Source: UBA668 sp039796575 (GTDB taxonomy: Bacteria > Actinomycetota > Acidimicrobiia > Acidimicrobiales > Ilumatobacteraceae). From it: a stretch of DNA of 30,204 nucleotides. Positions within the stretch are counted from its first letter, which is position 1. Every line of letters begins with the position of its first letter. The position numbers and the translations under genes were made by a program. Below, piece by piece: positions 1-7,432 of the stretch. The DNA is taken from assembly GCA_039796575.1 (NCBI GenBank), contig JBDKJP010000012.1, positions 1 to 30,204 on the forward strand. Reading direction: 5' to 3'. Below the pieces are notes generated by a model that saw nothing but the letters and a program-made list of their open reading frames with translations, was not told the DNA's origin and did no database searches.

Positions 1-111
1 TCAGCCGAGCAGGGTCCAGAGCACGAGGCCGATGCACGCGACGACCGCGGCACCGACGAAGAGGTAGTCCGACGTTCGTGCGACGTGCTTGCGCTGCGGG
101 TTGAAGCCCAT
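1..111 (-). CDS. 36-aa single-pass membrane peptide
   Basis: Complete small gene: ATG at 109-111, stop TGA at 1-3, 36 residues. The first 15 or so residues are basic and polar (MGFNPQRKHVARTSDY) and are followed by one hydrophobic segment (about residues 17-35), so a single-pass membrane peptide with a positively charged N-terminus inside is expected. It is too short for ordinary gene finders. Supporting signs are the start and stop in a compact divergent arrangement with the crotonase gene, a -10-like GATACT (complement of 118-123) 6 nt before the ATG, and a plausible protein composition. I do not recognise a named family and infer no function beyond membrane localisation. Confidence 0.6.
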   Translation of the reverse strand: MGFNPQRKHVARTSDYLFVGAAVVACIGLVLWTLLG

Positions 112-132
112 CCCCTCAGTATCGTCGCCCGG
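112..132. promoter_or_regulatory. 21-bp divergent promoter with overlapping -10 elements
   Basis: The whole spacer between two divergent start codons is 21 bp. On the plus strand TATCGT (120-125) lies 7 nt before the ATG at 133. On the minus strand GATACT (complement of 118-123) lies 6 nt before the ATG at 111. The two hexamers share bases 120-123. Both fit the xAnnnT -10 pattern that recurs before starts in this window, so both transcripts would be leaderless or nearly so. Confidence 0.4.
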
Positions 133-906
133 ATGGAGACCCTCAACGTCAGCCGTGAGAACGGCATCGTCACCGTCACACTCGACCGGGCCGCGAAGAA
201 GAACGCGATGAGCGGCACGATGTTCGACGAGCTGCTGCTCGTGTTCCGCGAGATCGCCGACAACGACGACGACCGCGTGGTGGTCATCACCGGCGCGAAC
301 GGCGAGTTCTGCTCCGGCGCCGACCTCACGCCCGACGGCGGCCGCACCCGGCACCAGTTGGCGTCGATGCGGCACGTGGGCGACGTGGCGCTGGCGTTGC
401 ACCGCCTGCCGCAGCCCACCATCGCCAAGGTGCGCGGGGTGGCCGTGGGTGCCGGCTGCAACCTGGCGCTCGGCTGCGACCTCGTGGTCGCCGGCGACAC
501 GGCTCGGTTCTCGCAGATCTTCGCCAAGCGTGGCCTCAGCCTCGACTTCGGCGGTTCGTGGCTGCTGCCGCGCCGCGTGGGGCTGCACAAGGCGAAGGAG
601 CTCGCGTTCTTCGCCGACATCATCGGGGCCGACGAGGCCGAACGCATCGGCCTCGTGAACCGCGTCGTGCCCGACGGCGAGCTCGACGCCTTCGTGGCCG
701 ACTGGGCGGCGCGGCTGGCCGGTGGCCCGCCCATCGCACTCGCACAGACGAAGCACCTGCTGAACAACGCCATGGCCGTGACGATGGAGGAAGCGCTCGA
801 CGACGAGGGCATGGCCCAGACCGTCAACATCGCCGGCACGAAGGACACCACCGAGGCGTTCCTCGCGTTCGTCGAGAAGCGCTCGCCGAACTTCAAGGGC
901 CACTGA
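133..906 (+). CDS. Enoyl-CoA hydratase/isomerase (crotonase) family protein
   Basis: 257-aa crotonase-fold enzyme acting on acyl-CoA thioesters in the cytosol (hydration, isomerisation or a related step in fatty- or aromatic-acid breakdown). The oxyanion-hole segments are visible: FCSGAD at 59-64 and GVAVGAGCN at 102-110. The active-site stretch SLDFGGSW (136-143) carries Asp138 where classical hydratases have Glu; this Asp-Gly-Gly style resembles PaaG-type isomerases, but the substrate cannot be fixed from sequence. The full length equals the usual 255-260 aa. I chose ATG 133 over an in-frame TTG/GTG-type start at 85, which lies inside the divergent gene, because METLNVSREN begins the conserved domain and TATCGT sits 7 nt upstream. 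No other acyl-CoA gene is adjacent. Confidence 0.88.
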   Translation: METLNVSRENGIVTVTLDRAAKKNAMSGTMFDELLLVFREIADNDDDRVVVITGANGEFCSGADLTPDGGRTRHQLASMRHVGDVALALHRLPQPTIAKVRGVAVGAGCNLALGCDLVVAGDTARFSQIFAKRGLSLDFGGSWLLPRRVGLHKAKELAFFADIIGADEAERIGLVNRVVPDGELDAFVADWAARLAGGPPIALAQTKHLLNNAMAVTMEEALDDEGMAQTVNIAGTKDTTEAFLAFVEKRSPNFKGH

Positions 907-966
907 GCACCGCGCCGCCCGCACGCTGACGCCCGCCGGCGCGGTGGGTTCACTAGCGTGCGGGTG

Positions 967-1728
967 ATGCGTACCCGGGTGTTGCTCGTCGGCCTGCTGG
1001 CCGGGCTGTGCGCCGCGGGTGCCGTGCTGGCCACCTCGCCGGCGGCGTCGGCCACGGTGCCGCCCACCGATCCGCCGGTCGCGCCCGTCGACCCGAACGC
1101 ACCCGCCTCCACCGTCGTGCTCGACCCCGAGAACGGGCTGCCCGCGGCGCAGGGGCCGCTCGTGGTGCTCCCGGCCGGCTGCGTGTCGCCCGCAGCACCG
1201 ATGGCCGTGTTCGAGGGCACCATCACCGACGCCGTCAGCACCACCGCCCGGTTCCGGGTGGAGCGGATGCTGTCGGGGTCGCTGCAGGGCTACCTGATCG
1301 GCGACCTCGTCGACGTGCGCTACGGCGACGAGACACGGTTCCTCGACGTCGGCGGCACCTACGTCGTGGGCGTCGCCCGATCCGCGGAGGACGGCCTGCT
1401 GGTGAGCACCGTGCGCGAGGCCGCGCCGCTGTTCGGCGGCGATGCGGTGGTCGGTGTGAACGACAGCGACGTCGAGTGCATCACGCTCGACGATCCGGTG
1501 CGCACGCTGATGCCCGACGGCACGGCCGTCGACACCGGTGTGCTGGCGCCGTTGCGCGGCAACTCGAAGAGCCTGGTCGGGGCGATCGCCCGTCCGCTGG
1601 CCATCGCGTTGGGTGTGCTGCTGGCCCTCGTGGTGGTGAAGCACCTGCTGTTCGGCATCGGTCGTGCGTTGCGCGACATGGGCGACGCGCCGCCGGTGGA
1701 GCGTGCCCGCCGGCACGAACTGCCCTAG
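967..1728 (+). CDS. Secreted, membrane-anchored protein of unknown function
   Basis: 253 aa. There is a Sec signal peptide at residues 1-29 (MRTR, a hydrophobic run, then ATSPAASA before the likely cleavage), a Pro-rich stretch at about 30-50, and a globular exported domain of about 130 residues. That domain resembles an actinobacterial beta-barrel exported domain (VFEGTITDAVSTTARFRVERML). A C-terminal hydrophobic helix near residues 203-227 (LAIALGVLLALVVVKHLLFG) is followed by a basic cytoplasmic tail. Two exported Cys (in PAGCVS and VECITL) could form a disulfide. ATG 967 is preferred over GTG 958 because TAGCGT (954-959) lies 7 nt before it and overlaps the GTG. The gene converges on rpe, and their stop codons overlap by 3 nt. 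Function unknown. Confidence 0.8.
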   Translation: MRTRVLLVGLLAGLCAAGAVLATSPAASATVPPTDPPVAPVDPNAPASTVVLDPENGLPAAQGPLVVLPAGCVSPAAPMAVFEGTITDAVSTTARFRVERMLSGSLQGYLIGDLVDVRYGDETRFLDVGGTYVVGVARSAEDGLLVSTVREAAPLFGGDAVVGVNDSDVECITLDDPVRTLMPDGTAVDTGVLAPLRGNSKSLVGAIARPLAIALGVLLALVVVKHLLFGIGRALRDMGDAPPVERARRHELP

Positions 1729-2408
1729 GCGGGGAAGGCGGCCTCGGCGCGGGCGCGCAGGTCGCTGACGGCGTGCGCCAGGCCCTCGGGGTCGCGGTAC
1801 AGCGCGCTGCCGGCCACGAGGATGTTGGCGCCCGCCGCGGCCGCTGGGCCGATGGTGTCGGGCCCGATGCCGCCGTCGACCTCGATGTCGACCTGGTCGG
1901 TGAGGCCGGCAGCGGCGATCATCGCCCGCACCTCGCGGATCTTCGGCTCCATCGTCGCGATGTACTTCTGCCCGCCGAAGCCGGGGTTGACGGTCATCAC
2001 CAGCACCATGTCGATCAGGTCGAGCACGTGGGCGATGGCGGACGCCGGCGTGGCCGGGTTGAGCGCGACCGAGGCGGTGGCGCCCAGCGAGGCGATGTTG
2101 CCGAGCGTGCGGTGCAGGTGCGTGCAGGCCTCGGCGTGCACGATGAGCCGCGAGCAACCGGCCTTGATGTACTCGGCCGCCATCGCGTCGGGCGTGTACA
2201 CCATCAGGTGTGCTTCGAACGGCAGCGACGTGTGCGTGCGTGCCGCGGCGATGACATCGGGCCCGAACGTGAGGTTCGGCACGAACTGTCCGTCCATCAC
2301 GTCCCACTGGATGCGGTCGACACCGGCGGCCTCGAGTGCCGCGACCTCCTCTCCCAGGCGGGCGAAGTCGGCGGGGAGGACACTGGGTGCGATCTCGATG
2401 CGGGGCAC
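1725..2408 (-). CDS. rpe: Ribulose-phosphate 3-epimerase
   Basis: 227-aa TIM-barrel enzyme that interconverts D-ribulose 5-phosphate and D-xylulose 5-phosphate in the pentose phosphate pathway. Family marks are IAPSVLPADFARLG at 6-19, WDVMDGQFVPN at 35-45, EAHLMV at 65-70, NPGFGGQ at 141-147 (phosphate loop region) and EVDGGI at 176-181 (catalytic Asp178). One odd point: the first metal-ligand His of the family (H-x-D-V-M-D-G) is Gln34 here, and the His after DG is Gln too; Asp36, His67 and Asp178 are retained. The start is GTG at 2408, because TACCCT (complement of 2416-2421) stands 7 nt upstream and the alignment with other Rpe begins here. It is divergent from the methyltransferase gene. 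Confidence 0.92.
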   Translation of the reverse strand: MPRIEIAPSVLPADFARLGEEVAALEAAGVDRIQWDVMDGQFVPNLTFGPDVIAAARTHTSLPFEAHLMVYTPDAMAAEYIKAGCSRLIVHAEACTHLHRTLGNIASLGATASVALNPATPASAIAHVLDLIDMVLVMTVNPGFGGQKYIATMEPKIREVRAMIAAAGLTDQVDIEVDGGIGPDTIGPAAAAGANILVAGSALYRDPEGLAHAVSDLRARAEAAFPA

Positions 2409-2463
2409 GAGGGCGAGGGTACCGCGCGCGTCCGCGGCGCGCCGCGTCCGTAGGCTCGGAGGG
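2409..2463. promoter_or_regulatory. Divergent promoters of rpe and the methyltransferase gene
   Basis: The 55-bp spacer holds TACCCT (complement of 2416-2421) 7 nt before the rpe GTG and TAGGCT (2451-2456) 7 nt before the ATG at 2464, both leaderless-type. Between them is a perfect 14-bp palindrome, CGCGGCGCGCCGCG (2433-2446), in the region of the plus-strand -35. In DNA this rich in GC such a palindrome may be chance. Confidence 0.45.
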
Positions 2464-3639
2464 ATGGGTGTGGAGCCGCAGCACGAGACGGTGCTCGTCG
2501 AGAAGATGGCCGCCGGCGGTGATGGCATCGCGCACGCCGCCGACGGGCGCGTGCTGTTCGTGACCGGTGGGCTGCCGGGCGAGCGTGTCCGCGTCGTCGT
2601 GCACACCCGGAAGAAGGACTTCGCGAAGGGTGCTGCGGTCGACGTCCTCGACCCGGCACCCGAGCGGGTGGCGCCGCCCTGCGCGGCCTTGGCGCGTGGC
2701 TGCGGTGGTTGCAGTTGGCAGCACGTCACCGCCGAGGGGCAGCTCGCGTTGAAGGCGTCGATCGTCGCGGATGCGCTGCGTCGCACGGCCAAGCTGCCCG
2801 ACGCTGCGGTGCGCGTCGGCGGCGGCGTGGGCCCGTGGGGGTACCGCACCACGATGCGGCTGGCCGTGGCGCCCGACGGCTCGGTCGGGTTGCGCGAAGG
2901 CGCGAGCCATCGTGTCGTGACGCTGGGGGAGTGCCCGGTCGCTCATCCCGACCTGGCGGCGTTGCTGCCGGGGCTGCGTGTGCGTGGCACCGACGAGATC
3001 ACCCTCCGGGTGGGCGTGGCCACCGGCACGGCCACGGCGTTGCCCGACGACCGCCGAGGTCGCATCGACGGCCTGCCCGCGCACGTGGGTGTCGGCGCCG
3101 ACGCCACGATCACCGAGCACGTCGCCGGTGCGTCGCTGCGGGTGCGCGCGGCGTCGTTCTTCCAGAGCGGGCCGGCTGCGGCCGAACTGCTCGTGCGCAC
3201 CGTCGCCGACGCGGCCGGGTCGCTGCTGCGCGAGGCCGGGCCGGTGCTCGACGCATACGGCGGCGTGGGCCTGTTCGCCGCCGGACTGGGGATGCGCGAC
3301 GCCGTGCTGGTCGAGAGCTCGCGCTCGGCGTGCGACGACGCCCGCGTCAACCTGCCCGACGCGGAGGTCGTGTGCGCGCCGTTCGAGCAGTGGCGTCCGC
3401 GCCCGGTGCGCCTCGCCGTGGTCGATCCGGCTCGAGCCGGTCTCGGTGCCGACGCGGCGGCGGTGCTGGCCGCCACCGGCGCCGAGCGGGTGGTGCTGGT
3501 GAGCTGCGACCCGGTGTCGCTGGCGCGCGACACGAGGCTGCTGGCCGACCACGGCTACGACCACGCCGGCTCGACGGTGCTCGACCTGTTCCCCAACACG
3601 CCGCACGTCGAGGTCGTGACGGTGTTCGAACGTCGCTAG
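2464..3639 (+). CDS. TrmA/RlmD-family RNA (uracil-5-)-methyltransferase
   Basis: 391-aa SAM-dependent enzyme that methylates C5 of uridine in RNA, most likely 23S rRNA. The N-terminal 60 or so residues form a TRAM RNA-binding domain. Cys73, Cys80, Cys83 (CAALARGCGGC) and Cys157 fit the four ligands of the [4Fe-4S] cluster found in RlmD-type members. The C-terminal Rossmann domain contains DAYGGVGLFAAGLG (SAM binding) and VVDPARAGLG. The catalytic nucleophile is Cys348 in SCDPVSLARD, and a C-terminal HVEVVTVFER motif closes the protein. Family length is usually 400-450 aa, so this is a compact member. TAGGCT at 2451-2456 gives a leaderless start. I cannot tell whether its target is U747, U1939 or a tRNA site, so no symbol is given. 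Confidence 0.87.
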   Translation: MGVEPQHETVLVEKMAAGGDGIAHAADGRVLFVTGGLPGERVRVVVHTRKKDFAKGAAVDVLDPAPERVAPPCAALARGCGGCSWQHVTAEGQLALKASIVADALRRTAKLPDAAVRVGGGVGPWGYRTTMRLAVAPDGSVGLREGASHRVVTLGECPVAHPDLAALLPGLRVRGTDEITLRVGVATGTATALPDDRRGRIDGLPAHVGVGADATITEHVAGASLRVRAASFFQSGPAAAELLVRTVADAAGSLLREAGPVLDAYGGVGLFAAGLGMRDAVLVESSRSACDDARVNLPDAEVVCAPFEQWRPRPVRLAVVDPARAGLGADAAAVLAATGAERVVLVSCDPVSLARDTRLLADHGYDHAGSTVLDLFPNTPHVEVVTVFERR

Positions 3640-3649
3640 GTCGGGTCGG

Positions 3650-4240
3650 TCAGCGGAGCGAGCGAACCGTGCGCTCCACCCGATCGAGGAACGCGGTGCG
3701 GAGCTCGTGGCTGCCCGTGTCGGCGCCATACAGCGCCAGCCACGTGGTGCGGCAACGTCGGCTGCACAGCACCCGCAACGAGCGGAACGCAACACGCTTG
3801 CCGCCCTCGCCCTGCACGACGTTCACCCACTTCGGTGAGCCGTGGGTGGTGACCACCACGATGCGCCGGATGTGCTGCAGCAACGGCCGGATGCGGTTGC
3901 CGCCTTCGGGCAGTTCGTAGGCGACGCCGCGCACCCACACGCGGTCGATCCAACCCTTCAACATGGCCGGCTGGCCGGAGTACCAGGTGGGGTAGACGAG
4001 CACGAGCGTGTCGCACCACCGCAGATGGTCGGCGTGGGCCGCGATGTCGGGCTTCGTCGAGGGGTCGTCGAGGTGGTGCTCGCGCTCCCACGACGACAGC
4101 TCGGGCACGAACCCGTCGGCGTACAGGTCGAGCAGGCGCACCTCGTGCCCGGCCGCCGCCAACCCGGCGAGCACACGGTCGCGTGCAGCGGCACACAGCG
4201 AGTCGGGCGTCGGGTGCGCGTACACGACGAGGGCCTTCAC
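3650..4240 (-). CDS. Flavodoxin-fold NAD(P)H oxidoreductase, second of a tandem pair
   Basis: 196 aa, Flavodoxin_2 (NQO/KefF/MdaB-like) fold; members bind FMN or FAD and transfer two electrons from NAD(P)H to quinones or similar acceptors in the cytosol. Visible marks are the N-terminal strand-loop VVYAHPTPDSL, LLDLYADGF, the flavin-binding segment VYPTWYSGQPAMLKGWIDRV and THGSP. GTG at 4238-4240 is the start; its GTGA overlaps the stop of the upstream paralogue by 4 nt, so translation is coupled. The protein is clearly similar to its neighbour over its full length, indicating an old tandem duplication. It has an extra Cys-containing stretch (VLCSRRC) absent from the partner. The substrate is unknown. 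Confidence 0.85.
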   Translation of the reverse strand: MKALVVYAHPTPDSLCAAARDRVLAGLAAAGHEVRLLDLYADGFVPELSSWEREHHLDDPSTKPDIAAHADHLRWCDTLVLVYPTWYSGQPAMLKGWIDRVWVRGVAYELPEGGNRIRPLLQHIRRIVVVTTHGSPKWVNVVQGEGGKRVAFRSLRVLCSRRCRTTWLALYGADTGSHELRTAFLDRVERTVRSLR

Positions 4241-4824
4241 AGCGAGCGCATCCTTCGCTCGACGCGTTCGAGGAACCGTTCGCGCTGCTCGGCAGTGGCG
4301 GTGTCGACGGCGTACAGGCCCAGCCAGTTCGTGCGGGTGAACGTGCCGGTGTTGATGCGGATGGTGCGCATGATGGTGCGTCGACCGTTGTCGTTGACCG
4401 CCTTCACGTACGGCCACGGTGAGCCGTAGGTGCTGATGCCGACGAGACGGCGCACATGGCCGAGCGCGGGCCGCACCTTGCCGGCCTCGTTGAACTTGAA
4501 GCCCACACCCGGCACGAACACCCGCTCGAGCCAGCCCTTCAGCACGGCCGGCATGGAGCTCCACCACGTGGGGTAGACGAACACGAACGCCTCGGCGGTG
4601 CGCACCAGTTGCGCGTGCTCGCGCACCAGCGGATCCAGGATCGGTTGATCGGTGTGGTAGGCGGCGCGTTCGTCGGCGCTCATCGCGGCACGGAAGCCGA
4701 GCGCGTACAGATCGAGGAGGTGCACCTCGTGGCCGGCGGTGCGCAACGCCGTGCACGCCCGGTCGGCGATCGCGTGGTTGAGGCTCCCCGCCGTGGGGTG
4801 GGCGAGCACGACGAGCACCTGCAT
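4237..4824 (-). CDS. Flavodoxin-fold NAD(P)H oxidoreductase, first of a tandem pair
   Basis: 195 aa, same Flavodoxin_2 family as the gene it overlaps. Marks are VLAHPTAGSLNHA at the N-terminus (flavin phosphate loop), LLDLYALGF, VYPTWWSSMPAVLKGWLERV (isoalloxazine pocket) and STYGSP. The likely role is quinone or xenobiotic reduction. ATG 4824 is preceded by TAGCGT (complement of 4833-4838) with an 8-nt spacer, so this is the first gene of a two-gene leaderless operon. Members of this family work as dimers, so co-translation of two diverged copies could allow a heterodimer; that is inference only. Confidence 0.86.
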   Translation of the reverse strand: MQVLVVLAHPTAGSLNHAIADRACTALRTAGHEVHLLDLYALGFRAAMSADERAAYHTDQPILDPLVREHAQLVRTAEAFVFVYPTWWSSMPAVLKGWLERVFVPGVGFKFNEAGKVRPALGHVRRLVGISTYGSPWPYVKAVNDNGRRTIMRTIRINTGTFTRTNWLGLYAVDTATAEQRERFLERVERRMRSL

Positions 4825-4862
4825 CGACCCGGACGCTACAGGCTTCCCTAGATTGGGGAGGA
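4825..4862. promoter_or_regulatory. Divergent promoters, flavodoxin pair and MFS gene
   Basis: The 38-bp spacer holds TAGCGT (complement of 4833-4838), 8 nt before the minus-strand ATG, and TAGATT (4849-4854), 8 nt before the plus-strand ATG. A GGGGAGGA run directly abuts the ATG at 4863, too close to act as a normal Shine-Dalgarno, which favours a leaderless message. Confidence 0.45.
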
Positions 4863-6065
4863 ATGCAGCCCGACACGCAGCGCGGTGCCCACGTGGTGAG
4901 GGCGTACCTCACCGGCTTCGTGCTCATCGGTGTGGTCCTCAGCACCGCCGGCCCCGCCCTCTCGCACCTGCGTGACCGCATGGGCACCGACGACGGCGGC
5001 ATCGCGTGGATCTTCGTCGGCTCGTCGCTCGGCTACATCGTCGGTTCGTCGCTCGCCGGCCGCCTGCTCGACCGTGGCCACGGGCACGAGTGGTGGGCGG
5101 CGGCCATGGCCGTCAACACGCTCGGCATCGTCGCCATCTCGGCCGCGCCGAACCTGTGGCTGCTCGTGGTGGCGTTCGTGGTGCTCGGCCTCGCGAGTGG
5201 CGTGAGCGACGTGAGCGGCAACACGTTGGTGATGTGGAGCCGGCCGCGCGGTGCGGGCTCGTTGCTCAACGCGCTGCACCTGTGCTTCGCCGTGGGCGCG
5301 CTCTCGGCGCCGCTGCTGGTGAACCGGTCGATCGCATGGTTCCACTCGCTGTGGGGTGTGGCCGTCGTGGTGGGGGCACTGGCTGTCGCGGCGGGCTCCT
5401 CGCTGCTCCGCCACCCGGCACCCGTGCGGTCGCGGCTCGACACCGTGGCGCGCAGCAACGCCGGCGGCGCCCGGCGCACCCAGGTGCTGCTGATCGCGGC
5501 GTTCTTCTTCGCGTACGTCGCGCTCGAGGCGGGGTTCGCCGGTTGGATCCACACGTACGTCGAGCAGATCGGGTACGGCGGCGCGACGACCGCGACGGCC
5601 GTCGTCACCGTGTTCTGGGGCGGGTTCGCGCTCGGCCGGCTGCTGTCGATCGGGATCGCACGCCGGGTGTCGGCGGGCTGGATCGTGGCGGTCTCGATGG
5701 TGGTGGCGGTCGTCGCATCGGTGCTGTTCGCGCTGTTCCCCGACGGTGGCCCGATGCTGTGGGTGGTGACGTTCCTGTTCGCCGTGTCCATCGCACCGCA
5801 GTACGCGTCGATGATGGCATTCGCCGAGGCCCACCTCGCGCGGAGCGGCAGGAACACGTCGGTGCTCGTCGCGGCGTCGGGCGTGGGGAGCCTGCTGATG
5901 CCGTGGTCGCTCGGGCAGCTGTTCGACGGGGTCGGGCCGCAGGTGCTGCCGCCGGTGATGGTGGTGAGCGCGATCGTGACCGCGCTCGTGGCGCTGGTGG
6001 CCGGTCGGGCGGTGCTGGCGGGTCAGCGACCGCCGGCGACGTCGATGAACGTGCCCGTCGTGTAG
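4863..6065 (+). CDS. Major facilitator superfamily transporter
   Basis: 400 aa with about 12 hydrophobic segments, the normal length and topology of an MFS carrier in the cytoplasmic membrane. The loop between helices 2 and 3 carries the A-like motif GRLLDRGHGHEWW, and the second half repeats it weakly (GRLLSIGIARR). The long hydrophilic loop near residue 180-200 separates the two six-helix halves. The sequence style is that of the sugar-porter-like or FucP-like groups, but substrate and direction cannot be read. Its 3' end overlaps the end of the convergent SDR gene by 43 bp. The start is set by TAGATT at 4849-4854. Confidence 0.88.
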   Translation: MQPDTQRGAHVVRAYLTGFVLIGVVLSTAGPALSHLRDRMGTDDGGIAWIFVGSSLGYIVGSSLAGRLLDRGHGHEWWAAAMAVNTLGIVAISAAPNLWLLVVAFVVLGLASGVSDVSGNTLVMWSRPRGAGSLLNALHLCFAVGALSAPLLVNRSIAWFHSLWGVAVVVGALAVAAGSSLLRHPAPVRSRLDTVARSNAGGARRTQVLLIAAFFFAYVALEAGFAGWIHTYVEQIGYGGATTATAVVTVFWGGFALGRLLSIGIARRVSAGWIVAVSMVVAVVASVLFALFPDGGPMLWVVTFLFAVSIAPQYASMMAFAEAHLARSGRNTSVLVAASGVGSLLMPWSLGQLFDGVGPQVLPPVMVVSAIVTALVALVAGRAVLAGQRPPATSMNVPVV

Positions 6066-6793
6066 CTCGACGCCTCACCGGCCAGGTACAGCACCGCACC
6101 GGTGACCTCGTCGGCGGTGCCCGAGCGCAGCATCGGCACCGTCGGTGCGAGGCGTTCGATGCGGCCGGCGGGCGCGTAGTCGTGGAAGTCGCTCTCGATG
6201 AGCCCCGGTCGCACGCCGTTCACGCGGATGCCGAACGGGGCGAGCTCCTTGGAGAGGCCGACGGTCATCGTGTCGATCGCACCCTTCGAGGCGGCGTAGT
6301 ACACCCACTCGTTCGGACCGCCGAGCACCGACGCCTTCGACGAGATGTTCACGATGGTGCCGCCGCTGCCGCCGAGGTCGGTGCGCATCCGTCGTGCGGC
6401 TTCGCGTGCGGCGATGAACGGGCCGGTGATGTTGACGGCCCACAGCCGGGCGAGCATCGATTCGGTGACGGTGTCGAGCGGCCCGTAGCCGCCCGCGATG
6501 CCGGCGTTGTTGATCAGCACGTCCACCCGGCCGAACCACTCGTCGACGGTGGCGAACATCCGCACCACGTCGGCCTCGACGCCGACGTCGGCCTGCACCG
6601 GCAGCACGCGGCTGCCGAGCTCGCGCAGCTCGTCGGCCAGGTCGTCGGCCGCGGTAGCGGAGGTGGCGTAGTTGAGCACCACGTCGTACTGCGCGGCGGC
6701 CGCGGCGCGGCACACGGCGGCACCGATGCCGCGCGAACCGCCCGTGACGACCATGACCTTTCGTGGATTCGTTGTGGGACGGTCAGCGGGCAT
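6023..6793 (-). CDS. SDR-family NAD(P)-dependent oxidoreductase
   Basis: 256-aa classical short-chain dehydrogenase. The cofactor loop TGGSRGIG is at 17-24, NNAG at 95-98, the catalytic Ser is in NISSKAS at 149-155, and the Tyr166-x3-Lys170 motif lies in YYAASK. The C-terminal VRPGLIESDFH and GTFIDVAGG complete the family pattern. FabG-like overall, but the absence of other fatty-acid synthesis genes argues against FabG proper. The ATG at 6793 lies inside the end of the upstream GNAT gene (11-nt overlap), so the two are co-transcribed. Convergent overlap with the MFS gene is 43 bp. Confidence 0.9.
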   Translation of the reverse strand: MPADRPTTNPRKVMVVTGGSRGIGAAVCRAAAAAQYDVVLNYATSATAADDLADELRELGSRVLPVQADVGVEADVVRMFATVDEWFGRVDVLINNAGIAGGYGPLDTVTESMLARLWAVNITGPFIAAREAARRMRTDLGGSGGTIVNISSKASVLGGPNEWVYYAASKGAIDTMTVGLSKELAPFGIRVNGVRPGLIESDFHDYAPAGRIERLAPTVPMLRSGTADEVTGAVLYLAGEASSYTTGTFIDVAGGR

Positions 6794-7400
6794 GGATTCG
6801 CTCCTCGAGGGTGGTGCGGATGGCCGGCCACTCGGCCGCGATGATCGAGTAGGCGGCCGTGTCGCGCGGCAGGCCGGGCTCGGTGAGGTGGCCGCTGTTC
6901 ATGCGATGGCTGCGCAGGATGCCTTCGAACGTGGCGCCGAGCCGCTCGATGGCCGCGCGGCTGCGGGCGTTGCGCGCGTCGGTGCAGATGGCCACGCGGA
7001 ACACCTGCCACACCTCGAACGCGTGACCGAGCAGCAGCAGCTTCGCCTCGGTGTTCAACGGGGTGCGCTGGGCGTCGGCGGCGAGCCACGTGCCGCCCAC
7101 CTCCACCTCGGCCGGGGCCTCGCGGTTCGGGTACCACTGGATGTTCAGGTAGCGGGTGCACCCGACGAGGTCACCGTCGGGCAGGCGCCGCTGCGCGAAC
7201 GGCAGCACGGCGTCGCGCTCGGCGTCGGCGAGCAGACCGGTGATGTACCGCTCCATCGCCGGCAGGTCGGCGGGCACCGGTGTGAAGCCGTACGTGCTGC
7301 GGTCGCGGTTGCCGGCGGCCACCAGCTCGGCGGCGTGGTCGAGCCGCAACGGCTCGAGGCGGACATGGGTGCCGGAGAGGGTGGTCGGTTCGAGCCGCAT
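6783..7400 (-). CDS. GNAT-family N-acetyltransferase (RimJ/RimL type)
   Basis: 205 aa. The Acetyltransf_3 / RimJ-RimL pattern starts with LEPTTLSGTHVRLEPLRLDHAAEL, continues with VGGTWLAADAQRTPLNTEAK, and the acetyl-CoA region is RVAICTDARNARSRAAIERLGATFEG (typical N-x2-S-x3-I-x-K/R-L-G-A-x-x-E-G). It probably acetylates the N-terminus of a protein or a small amine using acetyl-CoA. ATG 7400 (MRLEPTT) was chosen over an ATG 57 nt upstream because the conserved domain starts here and the longer version would overlap the divergent gene. It leads the SDR gene in a two-gene unit. Confidence 0.85.
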   Translation of the reverse strand: MRLEPTTLSGTHVRLEPLRLDHAAELVAAGNRDRSTYGFTPVPADLPAMERYITGLLADAERDAVLPFAQRRLPDGDLVGCTRYLNIQWYPNREAPAEVEVGGTWLAADAQRTPLNTEAKLLLLGHAFEVWQVFRVAICTDARNARSRAAIERLGATFEGILRSHRMNSGHLTEPGLPRDTAAYSIIAAEWPAIRTTLEERIHAR

Positions 7401-7432
7401 CGCCGCACAGCTTCGCACTACGGTCCTGCGAC
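7401..7432. promoter_or_regulatory. Divergent promoter region, GNAT and MDR genes
   Basis: 32-bp spacer. TACGGT (7419-7424) is 8 nt before the plus-strand ATG at 7433. For the GNAT gene the best candidate is GAAGCT, 8 nt before its ATG, which is weak. Confidence 0.35.

Noticed and set aside
2433..2446. 14-bp palindrome between rpe and the methyltransferase gene as an operator
   Set aside because: Made only of G and C in about 70% GC DNA, so chance is a good explanation; mentioned in the promoter entry only.
1..3795. A 1264-codon open frame on the minus strand
   Set aside because: It is a shadow of several real genes in GC-rich DNA; only its last 36 codons (1-111) look like a protein. The Arg/His/Ala-rich remainder has no domain.
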